The notes: generated by a model not told the origin, from the letters alone. Counted from the stretch's first letter, positions 12,401 to 25,538 are shown. The stretch is 64,000 nt of DNA from Membranipora membranacea (GCA_914767715.1 OU612065.1:11408001-11472000); one strand, 5' to 3'. Translations and numbers: made by a program.

Positions 12401-15400
12401 ATGTGAGTACAGACATGTAGGGTGGTAAGCGGGGAGGCTGGAGGGTTTTTCCATATTCTAAGCTCCACTGTCACTTGGTCAGAGGTAAAGCAATGAAAGG
12501 AAGGTAATGACCTTTGCACCTCAATATGTATGTAGTTGGTTAGCCAATCAGGACCACATACCAGACTTCAAAGTAAGTTTTTAGACATTAGTCTACATGG
12601 ACTGTGCTCCATTACAGACACGCATATCAGGAGGGGCTTGTGAATCAAGGAGGGCCAACTCCAAAATATACAACAATTTAAATCTAAAAAATCCATTTTG
12701 CAAAATGTTAATTTTTTCTCATGTCAATTATTGCTGCATAATCAATCAACGGGCTGCAACTTCATCATTTGATTCCGGTATTATTTTGTACAACACATCA
12801 AAAACATTCCAGTAAAAGGTCATCATTTTTGAATAAAAATAATTCTGAGTAAGGTATTTTGGCGAAGAATAGGACGCCGACATTTTTGTGAATACCGATT
12901 CACCCCAGCTGTGACAAATTAAATCTTAGTGATTGTTAGTCACTGGCTTCAAGATTGGCCTCTAGATCATGGGGATGATCAGGCTACAAACAGGATAAGT
13001 AGTAGTCTCTAAATCATTAAATGAATCTGACTCCCAAATGGTGTCAAAAGAGACTTTACTAGGGGAAAATCCGGCCATAAAATCTCAGGCAATTTTCAGT
13101 GGTAACGAAGAAATTTCCTTCGATTTTCCCCAATAACTTTGCACTATGTCACAGTGGCCTTGATAAGTTTCCGTTATCATCTTTTGTCGCCAACAAATTG
13201 TGCCAGTCAAAACCAATGTCGTACTGGAAAGTAACCAGCTTCCTGGAGTGGAAATCCTTTGGCTTAAATGGTCTTTTGGGCCAAAGTTTACTGAGTAAGA
13301 CAACCGGACCAGCCAGTTTGAGGTGGTGAAAGTTTCAAAATTTTCGAACAGATATTCTGTTAGATGAACAACCTTGTCTGTTGAATCATCGATAGGCACC
13401 ATAGACATGATGCCATAGTCAGCCACTTCTGTTTGAAAGCTAAAGTGCATGCTGTTTCGATGAAATGTCTTGATCTTTCATGTAAATATCGACTTAGACA
13501 CAATAGTCGATTTTTATAAATTGTCAAATTTGATATCAAAATACAGGCACTCTGGTTTGTAGTGCCGTACCAATACGTGGCAATTGCCCCATCTAGCGAG
13601 AGGAACATGGCTCAGTATCATGGTGTACAAAACACGTCCCAAGTGGCTTTGTTGGGTGAAGAGTAGAAATAATTTTTTTGTCTTCTTATTCAATGGCACA
13701 ATTGACCCCTCGTATCCCCTCAAATTGAGACAAGGCCTGTGTGCGTGTGTTTAACTTTATAATTTCATCACTGTGAAACAGGCATTGTGGGAAACTTCTT
13801 TGCCAAATAACATGATCATGTACTTAATATCGAAACTTTTGATCTCACAAGGAGCTGAGCCGCAAATTTTGAGTCAACTATGACATTAAGCAATCAGGAT
13901 TTATGATCAAGAGTCATGACGAACATGTTCCGCATGATAAGCTCCCAATTGCAAAACTGAGCAGGGTATTTCCCATATACCTTTAAATCACTGCGTGTAT
14001 TCTACGGGAATCATTTCAAAGCATATGACTAGAGGTTCATGTAACTTTATATTTCAATTGTACCATCCAGTATGTTAATGATGGGAGCAGTTGAACAGTA
14101 CTTAGCTTTAATTGTGAGTGCTGATTGTCATGTGCAGTTCCAGGAAGAATATCCGATGCTTTCTGTCCTGGTCAATCAGTGGAATGAAATAACAAATAGC
14201 TATAGTCCATCTTATTGCAAAGATATCTCTGTGCTTCTGTCAAATAAACAGGAAAGGCAGTAAAATGTGTACAATACCGTTGTTTTCCCGGACAAAATTT
14301 AAATAATGAGTTCAAATCTGTAGTTGTGCTCCATTGTAACTGGGAAAATTGAAAAAACCAAGTCTGTGCATGAAATCCTATGCCCAGCTTTTCAATCGCA
14401 TATAGTGAAAGGAAATCAGATTTCCAAAGCGTACACACACTTAAGAACAATTTGCAAAATTATCTTATCGAATTACTATCCACATTGCTATGTCGGTTTT
14501 GCAGTGAGAACATCACGAGTTCACTCCTCTGTCTGTATAAAGATGCCAGCGATTCTGGCCTTTCACCTTTCTCCTCATATCAGTCCCCTGTTGGTGTGCA
14601 TTACCCAATAATTCAACTTTTAACACCATTTGTATAGGCTTTTTTTTTCTTCTTCTTTAGTACATGCTTGATTAAAATCACGTTACCAGGAAAGGACCCG
14701 ATATTTTATGCTCATAGGCACTTTACCTGGAATCTGTACTGATCCAAAAAAAAATTTATTCAAATCACCGGCTGTCAAAGTCTAAAACAATATACTAACA
14801 TATGGGGTACAATTCAAAGACTTGACAGGTAAAAATTAAGATTTTTGCAGTACATGTGATGAAAAGCATCCATATTCTAAGCTCCACTGTCACTTGGTCA
14901 GAGGCAAGCAATGAAAGGAAGGTAATGACCTTTGCACCTCAATATGTATGCAGTTGGTTAGCCAATCAGGACCACATACCAGACTTCAAAGTAAGTTTTT
15001 AGACATTAGTCTACATGGACTGTGCTCCATTACAGACATGCATATCAGGAGGGGCCTGTGAATCAAGGAGGGCCAACTCCAAAATATACAACAATTTAAA
15101 TCTAAAAAATCCATTTTGCAAAATGTTAATTATTATACTTCTTACTTATTTGTAGGGATAGTGACTGTAGTGGATGGTTTGAGGATAATGGATCAGCTTG
15201 GTGAGAAAAGAGATAATGATGAATTAAATGAGGCTGTAAGGTTGGTCAACAGTGCTACAATTTTCATTCATATACACGAGAACAATATCCCCTTAATTCT
15301 GTTGTATTCACTCATTTCCAGCAGGACAAAACGGTCTACAGAAATGTGAGAAAATAGGAGATACTGAGTTGAAAAAAAATAACAGATGCATGAAAAATGA

Positions 15401-18400
15401 TTCTTTTTCGAGTGACCTGCAGGGAGCCATCAAAACAAACAGATAAACAAATTTGGAGGAGCATTTGTTTTCCGGCTTTATCTCAGGGACATGAATTTAT
15501 AACTGAAAGATTCACCTCCTAAAACAGCAAGTCTGATCATGCCATTTACAAGTTGTCTTCTTCTTCACTATAAATGCACAACTCCAGTGGTGTTCACAAC
15601 TTGCAACCCACCCTGTTGCAATCAGGGAGTTTGGGACTCCCTGTTGCAATGTTTACAGGTTTTGGAGTTGTGTCCTATGTCTAGTCAAACTCCTGAAATT
15701 AATATGACATCAATCCTTTTTGTTGCACATCGGAAGAAAATTTTCTCAATCTGTGTCATAACTTCGGGCACTAATTAAAAATCTTGTTCTCAAGGTGCAT
15801 AACATAGTTTTTGCTGTTGATAGTGGTTTTACCCAGACCAGATTGATTTATGGAGATGCAACCTGGTAGCACAGGATAAATGAGATATGTTTATCAAAAA
15901 TCTAGCAGGGCTCAGGGTAACATGTGACATTAAGCATCCAGATATCATTCTTATAGCCCATTATTCATCAGGTTTTAATACCTAAAGTCGCGATTCACTT
16001 CATTAACTTTACTTAGGATGCAGGATTCCTTCTGGAATATTGCTCCAGTATATTCGTCTCCTGCTCCCTCCATCTAGACCGATCTTTAGCCATCTTTGCA
16101 GCTTCACTCCAGACCTTGATGCCAGATGTCTGCAACTGTTCAAGAGCTGTCATCCTCCAGGATTTCTTTGGTCTACCACGTCTCCTTTTCCCTTCAGGTG
16201 CCCAACCCAAACTAGTGTGTGGGATTGAGCCCTGCCTTCTCAGTTTGTGCCCCAGGTAATGCCATCTTCTAACTTCAATCATCTGAGACACTGGGTGCTG
16301 TCCACTCATTCTGTATACTTCCACATTGGATGTCTTTGTCCACCAGTACAGCTTTAGTATCCGACGACAGCAGTCTAGGTGGAAGACTTCGAGTTTGCGT
16401 AGGTCATCCTTTGTCATCTTTCAAGTTTCACATCCGTACAATAATACATACATGACATTGGAAGAGAAAAGTCGTGACTTGAGATGTCTCTACATGGACT
16501 TTGACCTCCAGATTTTCGAGAGATGGTAGAATGCTGTAGTGGCTTGATTGATCCAATTTTGAATAATCAAAAAATCAAAAGGTCGCAATTATCAACATAA
16601 TATTAAAATTATGATGATACTTTTACATATAACAAATAAACATTAGAAATATAATTATCAAGTTATAAGATTAAACAGTCCAATTCAGCAATGTTTCAAA
16701 AAGTGTCAATAGATGATCTTCCAAGCCAAACATTGCAGTCAGTCAACACTCAGTATTCAATTCGGCTACTAATATTACACATAAATTATTATTATTATTA
16801 TTATAATGTTTTTATTGAGGTTTTCATATGCATAAGTATGTCATAAACAAAGGAAAATAACAACTTTTTGACCTCATAAACAAAACAAAAAAAGAAAGAA
16901 AAATATTTATAGATATGGACAGAAATGATAATCAGTTGGGAGAAAAATTTTTACAGTATGCTTGTGATTGATCGATATGTATTATTACGCTTTACTAAAT
17001 GAAATGAATTGGTTTAAAAATCTTGTTTTACCATATTTGGTCCTATATTTTGGTTTAATTATTCTACGTCCTGACCGCAAAACTCTATTGTGCATTTTGC
17101 AGGAATTGATTAGTTTAAGGATGAAAAATGAGGTGTTCTTGCCTAGAGTGGCATTTTTGACAAACCTATCAAAAGTTGCCCTCCTCCTGTCACCCAGAGT
17201 GGAAAGATTCAAAATCGCACGACCAGTTGAGATAGAAAAAAATGAGTTGGTACCAAGAATTATCCTGATGGCTCTGTTTTGACAAAGTTCTAACAAGTTA
17301 GAGTTGTAATCAGAAGTATTTAATAACAGAGAAGAACAATACTCCAAGATGGGACGAACATACGATTTATAAGCTTGAAGCAGATGTGAAGGATTGACAA
17401 ATTTTCGAATTTTAGAGAGACAGAATAAAACTCTGTTAGATTTTAATACCAGGGACTCAACATAGGTTTTCAATGACAGATGCTGGTCCAAGATCACGCC
17501 TAAGAGTTTAATTGAAGTTGCTGATTTGATTTGTACATTATTTGAAAGAAGATTAGGTGTTGTTTCAACCTTTCTGTTCGAAAATACACAAAACTGGGTT
17601 TTGTCTAAATTTAGATTAAAACCATTGACAGAATACCAATTTGTTACCATTGTAACAAGAGATTCTGATTTTGATATTGCTTCATTTAGAGAATTGGATA
17701 TCTGAAAAATCAAAGTATCATCAGCAAACATCAGCAAAGGCAAATGAATTTGAAAATTTACCTAATAGATCATTTATGGCAATATTGAAAAGCAATGGCC
17801 CCAAAATTGAACCTTGAGGAACACCACTTTTAATATTTAGAACTCCAGATGTGGCATTCACCTAAATGATAACAGGATTCAACAAGAAGACTATAAAACC
17901 TTTCCATTGCCTCGCAATAAATATGTCAACAAGTAACAACTTTCTTACATTCCATTTTTAGTTTTGATATTATCTGATTTTTATTTCATCATTGATTTCT
18001 ACATATAAATACGTTGCAATGGTTTGTTCGCAAGAATAAATGTATCATTTATTATGTATGAGTCAAAATAAGTATAAAGGTTTTGGTAAAAGTATTGCAG
18101 AATTACACCTCACTGTCGCTCTAGTTGCATTATTCTCTTTTACTTGTAATTGTATTAGGTTTGACGCCACAATCATATTTGCAAAAATATTTGTTTGTAA
18201 ATCTAGTCTAAAAATACCATTTTTTCGAAACCGGTGGTCAATATTGTAGTTCAGGTTATCACTTGTTTGAGCATGTTATGCGGATGACATTGAATCGCTG
18301 AATTAACTTAAGTGTGGGAGAAAGGCGTTTGAATTATGCTAGAAATTCAAGTATTACCTTGGAAATACAAGCATGATTTCAGCAACGGAATTCACACTTC

Positions 18401-21400
18401 TGACAGTGTTGCGCATACTGGTTCAATCAGAGTGCATTGAAACCATAGGCAATGTGACAGACCGCTTATATACGGATGACATTGAATCGCTGGAATAACA
18501 CGAGCGTGGGCAAAAGGCATTTGAATGATTCTAGAAATTCAAGTTTACCTCGGAAATACAAGCAGTTAACTGCAAAAAAATTTACAGTTTTGCAAGCTGG
18601 TTCAACCAGAGAACCGACAGACTGGTTTGTCTACGGATGACATTGAATCCCGGAAATAACATGAGTGTGGGTAAAAAATGTTTTAATGACGCTAGAAATT
18701 CAAGTTAACCTCGGAAATACAAGCAGTTAACTGCAATAAAATTTACAGTTTTGCAAGCTGGTTCAACCAGAGAACAGTTTAAGCGTAGGCGAACGGACAT
18801 ACTGGTTTATCAGTTGACGTCAGGGAGCCAGTAAAACGGAAACATTTATGGTGTCAGTAGTTTCTCTATGCAAGAAATTCAAGCGTAATTTTATCATATC
18901 ACTTCCAGTGGTGTAAACCTGTGTGTCTATCATAGACGTCCTATTCATTTAAGTCAATTCTTTTAATCGTTCTGTTTTATATTATGAACTTTATTAGCCA
19001 CCGATCAATGCATGAAGCAAATGAGACCATGCGAAAACAAAAACAAAATTTCATTGGTTTTTATAGTTGCCCGAATCTCAATGGATTTCATTTTGGTTTT
19101 GATTTGATATTTTGGTTGTAATTTAAATTTGGCTCAATAAATAAGCGTGAATGTTTTGTACAAGGTAAAAAAAATTTGTTGAATTTCTTCCTTTACTATC
19201 ACATTAGCCACTGTAGCTTATCTGGTACATCAACAAAATGAACCTTAAAATATAAATAATATAATATAAGTCAGTTCAGGTTTTGCTGCTTGCATTTTAT
19301 CTAATATCTTGCTATTATTAAACTCTACTTTCCAGGCAAGTGGCTCTGGCTGACGTTATTCTTCTCAACAAGATGGACCTCTTTAAAGGCGATGAGTTAA
19401 ATCTAATTCAATCTTCCATCAGGTCAGTTCTGCAGCATCATTTCACTTCTTTTCTAGAGATTCTTATACTTTTCTTATATACTAATAAGTTTGTAATATA
19501 TTAATAATGTGTTCTGGTGTGAATTTTCTGATGCTATTTTATGAAGGGCGACGACCAGATGACCCACAATGACTCGACACATCTTCTGCTTCATTTCTCT
19601 ATTCTGCAGAAACTGAGAAATTTAATTACGGATGTAATCTCACCTTAGAATTGAGGTAATGTCAATGACCGATCCGAATAGCAGCATATCATATTCCGTT
19701 GGAAAACTGCAACTGAATTTTAATGCGTCATTTAAATGAAGAAATGAGGCAGAAAACGATGTGTTTGACATTGACAAACCCACATTTATAGTGAGAAATT
19801 TCAAAACAGTTGCAATATATTCCTAAAGTTTGAGATCAGCATACGGTTTGGTTTAGAATAATCTAAGACAAGTCTCACGTGACTTTCTACAAGAGGTCAT
19901 GTAATGTATGATTTCTGTGAATTGGTGAAAATGTGTGAAATTTTAATCAACTATTTGGTAAAGAACATAGGCATTTTAGGAGTTACCTTTAGACTATTCT
20001 TGTTTATGACAATGGCCATAGACCACCCTCTGTGACTCCCACATAATGTCATGAATGCTGTCCGTAAGGTCATTATTGTGGCCACACAACACTTTGTTGA
20101 AATTAACCCTGATGCCCAAAGTAAATTCCAATGGAATTCTGCACTGCACATCCAGATTGCCTGAATATTACACAACAGAAGCAACAGAATTGATACAATT
20201 AACTTCATTTGTAGGAACCTCCAAAATAGTTTGCATGGCCGCAATTATTGTCTTTTCTATAGCATGATTGATGTTATGCAAAAATGTCACTACTATGTAT
20301 CTGGCTTCGATGTTCAATGGTGATCGCTGTTTCTCCTTGGTGACAGTGATATACAAGCTTTATTGCTGGAATTATTCTAAAAGAGTACATGTAATTGTGA
20401 TTTTGCTCAAAGGCCACGATCTCTTCAAAATCATCAATTGAAATCTTGCATATTTCCACCCATTCACAAACATTTTTTTATGACCTGCAGTCATGTTACA
20501 CTGGTCATATATTATCATAAACCATATAATATAATATAATAAGAATATATTTCTTGCAATCATTGTGACTCTGCCATCTGCAATGACAAAAACAGCACTT
20601 TATCCCTCATTTCTTCACTACCATGACGCAGCATCATCAAAACGAGTTTTTGTTCAGCTTTTCACGTTCAGTAGCTTGGCAGCTTTCAACCGGCATATAT
20701 GATATGTTGATATAAGGGTTGTCTATTGACGTTACCATAATGAATAATAATACGGATATCACTGTACTATACTTACTTTATGCTGTCATTTTCAAGCTGG
20801 TTTCATTCAGTGTCTATTTTTTTCATATTGTTTCAAATGTTTCTATCTTTTTCCTACTAAGACAGGAAAATCAACGTTGCGCATTGTTTATTGCAGCAAG
20901 ATAAGACTATTGTGGGGGGGGGGGGGGCAGGAGTGTTACCAACATCAAACTCCAGGCACCATTATTTTGTAAATTTCAAATGTTGTTATCTGTTTTCCTA
21001 CCATGACAGGAAAATTAAAGTTGCACATTGTTTATTGCAGCAAGATTAATGCCGGGGCAAGAGTGTTACCAACATTAAACTCCAGGTACCTGTATTTTGT
21101 AAATTTTCTTCTCGGGAATTTCTCAATTTCAAATGATTTTTATCAACTTGTATTGGCATAACATGATATTGTTAGTTTTGCTCAAGGGTCCGTAAACATC
21201 AGCTAAATAGAATTTTTCCATCGACACATTGATTTGCTTTGACTTACTGATAACCAAATACCATCACATATCATCACATAACATCACATATATCAGCCAT
21301 ACATGTATGATCATATTCTTTCTTTGCGTTGTGTTACAGAATCAATTTGGATGTTATACTGAATCTCAATGCCTACGGCTGTGACTCCAAACATACTCGC

Positions 21401-24400
21401 CTTCAGGAAAACCTCTCGATCAAGCAGCAAAGTGAGAGAGTGCTCAATGCTGGTGATCACCGTGATAGCGTAAGTTCTGAAATACATATTCCTTTTAGAT
21501 TCTACCAATCCTTCCTTCCTTTCTTCCTTCTATTTCTTTATTCATCCCTCTCTCAATCTTTTCGTCCCTCTCTCCACCTCTCCATCAGGGCTCTTCTACC
21601 CTCACTATTGGAGGCCAATTTTAACAGTAGGGTGTTTGTTTGTCTGTTTAATTTTAAAACCCTCTCTCCAGAGATGTTTACATAAAACAAAATGTTGAGA
21701 AGGACAGCGGAGTGTAGTCATTTTGTTGGACCCTGATCATCTACTAAGTTTGAACTCCTTTAATAGGAACACAGGAACAAAGCTTGGTCATTGCGCGCAG
21801 GCTAAAAATAGCGAAGTCTATGGCTTGCAACCATTTACTCAATCCTATAACTTTACATTTAGCATTAGCAAAAATCGGAGCTAGCTAGCAAAAGTCGGAG
21901 CTAGCTAGCAAAAATCAGAGCTAGCTAGCAAAAATCGGAGCTAGCTAGCTAAAATCGGAGCTAACTAGCAAAAATCGGAGCTAGCTAGCAAAAATCGGAG
22001 CTAGCTAGCAAAAATCGGAGCTAGCTAGCAAAAATCGGAGCTAGCTAGCAAAAATCGGAGCTAGCTAGCGAAAATCGGAGCTAGCTAGCTTGACATCAAA
22101 CTTGTGTGAGAAATATATCATCATACGGACATCCGGTGAGTGCATAAAATAAGTGAGGCTCTGGAACGGTGATCTAAGCATTGCAAAAGGGTACTATTTA
22201 ACTTCTAGATTGCTTCATAATCTAGGTGTGGATAAGTGCGCTGCAAAACTGTTAGATTGAGGAACATTTTGTTTGGAAAATCCCCACCAGACAATGAACC
22301 ATGAGTGGCGAGCGTATTGCTACGATATAGTAGTAGATAGATAGGAGATATAAATAAGAAAATAACAATTTCAGGATATGATAGTCACGCTATAACTGAA
22401 ATTTTCCAACGGCTTGGTAATACCAGGGTCTCTAGATGAAGCCCTGACTGGTGTATATTGCACTCTGTATGCTTATACAAATGTTTGATCTCACCCCTGA
22501 TTTCATGCTGCAACATCAACTTTCCATATTACCCATTTTAATATCTCCTCAAGAAGTTCCGATTGAGCCACTATCTTATTTGGCGAAGAGAAATCATCGT
22601 AAATACTTTTAGACTTGATAATTATAAAGATGTTTCATCTGCTCTCCTTTGATAAAAGTTTAGAAAAATTACAGTTATGCGTCTGGTCTGATGTTGCACT
22701 GCTTGGTAAATATTTTGACAAGAGGTTCTAGTAGAATTACACTCTCTGATGACTATTAACTAATTGATCTCTTCATAGACAAAACATTCTCTAAGCTGTG
22801 GAAATTAAATGAGGAGGCATATATGTATATTATGTATTATATAAATAATATCACAAATATACATAAACCTGTGTATTGCCGTCCAAGCCAAAGACAAGCC
22901 ATTTCTACCAAGAAAAGCTATGGCATATGTGCATTCCTTTTGATCAGTTTAAATTCACTTGTCGTCCACCAACTTATATTTTCAATTATACCGTTTTCCG
23001 AATCTATTATAAGAGGTAAAACGAAATTGATTAAATTTTTTCAAATTAAACTGGTGACTTTCTACATGAATGCATTCAAGCCTTCAAATCTGCAGACCTT
23101 ACGCTAAGAAAATCCAAACATCTATCTATTCATTGTAGGGCCCTGAAATAGAATAAAATCCTGATTTGGAAGGTTCAATTCAACATAAAACAGTGTCATG
23201 CAATTGATGACTTCGATTTTTCAATATTTGCATTTAGATGGTTTTCAGCCATACAAGACACTACATGCTGATACTCATAAACCATGGCTATGATATAATC
23301 CTCTCTCTTTCTCTGCATTTCAGACTGTAGGTACAGTGAGAATCGAACTAGATGGGGATCTAGATTCAGTAAAGTTTGATCTCTTCTTACAAAACCTGTT
23401 ATGGGAGAATGAATTACGGACTAGTATGGAGGTGCTTCGTATGAAGGTAAACAATGTCAGAAAAATTGTAGTCAAACTCATTCCTTTTCCTTTCTGACTT
23501 GGATATTTTTTTACGCAGCATATTTTCTCTGGGTCATATGTCTATTAATTAGTAACCACAGCATGTGGCTTAAATGATCAAGGGCAAACATATTTTGTTT
23601 TGATTAAAACACAAGGTTGCAATTTGGCGAGGAAAACACACAAAACGGGAAACATAACTTCATTAATTCAAGCTAATTGCTCTTAGTAAGGGGTTTGTCA
23701 AGGTTTATTTACGTTGTTACGTTGTGTGATTTTGTCATTTCATGATTATGATCCCAGTAGAACAACTCCCTTGTACTCCTATTTATGATGTTAATTATCC
23801 TTATTTACATGGTACATTTTTAATATCATAGGGATTGATATGTGAGGTGGGCTGTGAGACCTCATCCACATTGCAGGGTGTATATGAGACTTACGAAAAA
23901 AGGCCGACTAAAACCGTGCCCGATGAGCGTAGCTCATGCATAGTGTTCATAGGTAAGATAATTCACTTTCATGCCTTTGACGGTTTTAATCTTCACAGGT
24001 ATTAACTCCAACGGAAACCTGTGGAGATTTAAATCATGCATTTAACATAACACGGAGCAATTTTTGATCACTTCAATTTTCTCATCGTTTTTAGCCTTTC
24101 ATAAGTTTGATCAAAAGTAAATGAGAGGATCCGTCCAATAGCCATGGGCTTTGGTATTACTAACAAAAACAAATACGCATACTGCACTGGGATTTACTGT
24201 CTTACTATTGTGGCCAAAATGTGAAATAAGTCAACTCACTAGGATGATGGTGGGAAATATGTTTGGTTTTGAATTTAAATTTTGATAGGAGATATGAAAA
24301 GTAGAAAATATTTTGATACTGGGCGCTTTGTAACACAGTGGCCAGTGTTTAATATAAAGTCTTTGATGGGCTTTCAAGCATGTGATTTATATTCAGATTA

Positions 24401-25538
24401 GTTGTTAATAGGTGAAAATCTAAATCTGTTATATTAACTATCTTTGTTAAACATTGTACCCAGTGTTTAGATATAGAATTATTACACCCGCCTAATGATG
24501 CTTTTTGTGCTTTGAAATTGTGAAAATGTTTTGTCACTGAGTGCTGTACCTGATTGCTGGCTGCTGGCAGGCAATGATGTTTAAGTCAGCAGTGCTGTAG
24601 TGTTTTATTAATAATTTAATTGTTTGTCAACACTATTTGAGGATTGAAAATGGGCTTAAGTGTAAAGTTTGTTTACAGATTTTGACATTATAGCTGTTGG
24701 CTCCAGGACTGTAAAATATTATATCAATAGGAGAGAAAATTTCCAAAATATTAGGATTATACCTTTCACTATGACACCAATGATTTGTATCTTAGTCTCC
24801 AAAAGTATTTTTGAGCTTAGACATTGTAGGGCTAGATATTTGTTGCGGCTTCTATTGCTAGAACCAACATAAGTATCGATATTTTTTATGGTTTTCTAAA
24901 AATCTTAAATTCTCCGATCCAAGCACAAATCTGCCTGTTTGCTTGCTTCTTACGCCTGACTTTGCCCTGACCTAATCTAGCTTTCTAGTTGCCAGTTCAG
25001 AAAAAATGATTTTCAGTTCATAATGTTATTTCAAATTCAAGTGCCTACTTCACAGGCGTTTTGATGCCTAAAGATGTTTTTCCGTGCGCGGATTATGGTT
25101 TGTCGTAATTGGATCGATGTATAATTTTTTTAACCAGATGCCAAGTTATTTTTGTTTGTTTACCAAGACTTGAGGCTATAATTCACTCATCATATCACCA
25201 TATGGATGTGACTGCACACTGTCATTGTCTCTTTGTCCTCTTCCATAAAACACTATGCCCACTCAAAGCTAAGCACTCAATATCCAAAAATGCAATATGC
25301 CGTTTTATTAGAAAATACAACTACTGTTGCATTATGATTATTGTAAGAAGATACGCTTCAGTATAAGCAGTATTATTCGTTAACACTTTAATTACTTGAG
25401 TTCTCCTTCACTCTGTTAGCTTCTGATACTGTATCCACAATGTAATATAGTAATGTTGTATCTACTTTTTGCACAGGTCGTAATTTAAATAAAGAAGTAC
25501 TGATGACACATGTTATAGACTGCCTAGCTGGGGGATAG
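9450..25538 (+). CDS. ZNG1: Zinc-regulated GTPase metalloprotein activator 1 (COBW domain protein)
   Basis: GTP-dependent zinc chaperone of the COG0523/CobW family; the mammalian protein loads zinc into methionine aminopeptidase 1. Twelve exons close in phase: 9450-9540, 10606-10692, 10842-10950, 11157-11248, 11464-11523, 15156-15240, 19336-19422, 21041-21085, 21340-21469, 23324-23446, 23832-23952, 25477-25538, giving 363 residues. Visible motifs are Walker A GAGKTTLL (31-38), MNEFGE, the metal-binding CXCC in GCLCCS (C90, C92, C93), [10 protein letters not shown], and the guanine-specificity NKMD (186-189). The C-terminal CobW domain ends GRNLNKEVL, with a tail shorter than the human one. 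The 45-nt exon 8 was found only by phase and alignment to the family. Introns 5 and 6 (3.6 and 4.1 kb) are swollen by repeats. The N-terminal IPDLVS replaces the CPELVP of human ZNG1. Confidence 0.95.
11998..13045. repeat. Tandem duplication in ZNG1 intron 5, left copy and start of right copy
   Basis: Unit 11998-12712 is followed at once by a second copy starting at 12713 with the same TTTTTTCTCATGTCAATTAT. The copies match, with few differences, for about 330-360 bp, until 13045, where the second copy is interrupted. The rest of the unit (from 12451) reappears at 14870-15129, next to exon 6. Confidence 0.85.
13046..14869. other. ~1.8-kb insertion-like block within the second duplicate copy
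   Basis: This block separates the two halves of the second copy of the intron 5 duplication and stands in place of about 93 bp (12358-12450) of the first copy. It has only short open frames on both strands and no clear terminal repeats or target-site duplication that I can see. A minus-strand stretch near 13100-13450 faintly recalls a piggyBac-like transposase, but not well enough to call. Confidence 0.5.
14870..15129. repeat. Right end of the second intron 5 duplicate
   Basis: Nearly identical to 12451-12712, from CCATATTCTAAGCTCC to GCAAAATGTTAAT. It ends about 26 bp before ZNG1 exon 6, so the original of this segment is probably the exon-flanking copy. Confidence 0.85.
16013..16510 (-). 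mobile_element. 5'-truncated LINE, C-terminal end of the reverse transcriptase ORF
   Basis: A 134-codon minus-strand frame (16417-16013) reads [30 protein letters not shown] and [13 protein letters not shown], the usual C-terminal end of many non-LTR retrotransposon polymerases. Upstream on the same strand VLLYGCET is followed by a TGA where the family has Trp, so the copy is dead. It sits antisense in ZNG1 intron 6. Family assignment (RTE or Jockey-like) is open. Confidence 0.8.
16788..17865 (-). mobile_element. Decayed non-LTR retrotransposon (CR1/Jockey-like) with RT motifs
   Basis: Minus-strand reading shows [13 protein letters not shown] (17840-17790 region), then a frameshift near 17735-17760, then [13 protein letters not shown] with the catalytic [14 protein letters not shown] and [14 protein letters not shown] down to 16985. 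These are reverse-transcriptase motifs in the correct order. The 3' side ends in an ATT/AAT microsatellite (about 16788-16806), as CR1-like elements often do. The copy is 5'-truncated and frameshifted, antisense in ZNG1 intron 6. Confidence 0.87.
18281..18810. repeat. Three tandem ~160-190-bp repeats
   Basis: Copies start at about 18281, 18473 and 18634 with CGGATGACATTGAATC, and each contains GCTAGAAATTCAAG-like and GGAAATACAAGCA segments. Copies two and three also share ACAGTTTTGCAAGCTGG. A short satellite array in ZNG1 intron 6. No coding signal. Confidence 0.8.
20866..20975 (+). pseudogene. Decayed duplicate of ZNG1 exon 8
   Basis: This repeats the sequence around the real 45-nt exon (21041-21085), including the acceptor TTTATTGCAG and the exon end GTTACCAACAT-AAACTCCAG. 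The copy (20897-20955) is 59 nt long because of a run of 14 G, so it breaks the frame. Its donor reads GCACC instead of GTACC. Flanks match on both sides (ACAGGAAAAT upstream, TATTTTGTAAATTT downstream), which shows a tandem genomic duplication. Confidence 0.85.
21870..22090. repeat. 20-bp minisatellite, 11 copies
   Basis: The unit AAAATCGGAGCTAGCTAGCA is repeated about 11 times with a few substitutions. Each unit contains the palindrome GCTAGCTAGC. It is in ZNG1 intron 9, just after exon 9. Confidence 0.95.

Noticed and set aside
13085-13720. Possible piggyBac-like transposase remnant on the minus strand
   Set aside because: Segments such as [20 protein letters not shown] recall the piggyBac DDE core, but spacing to the following TGT motif is wrong and stops interrupt the reading. 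Too weak to call without a profile search.
20922-20927. Long C or G runs (71-86, 9728-9742, 11929-11940, 20914-20927, 54068-54082)
   Set aside because: Simple homopolymers with unreliable length; no function inferred beyond the frame effect in the dead exon copy.
21311-21508. Minus-strand frame over ZNG1 exon 9
   Set aside because: Shadow of a real exon; the + strand frame matches the CobW family.
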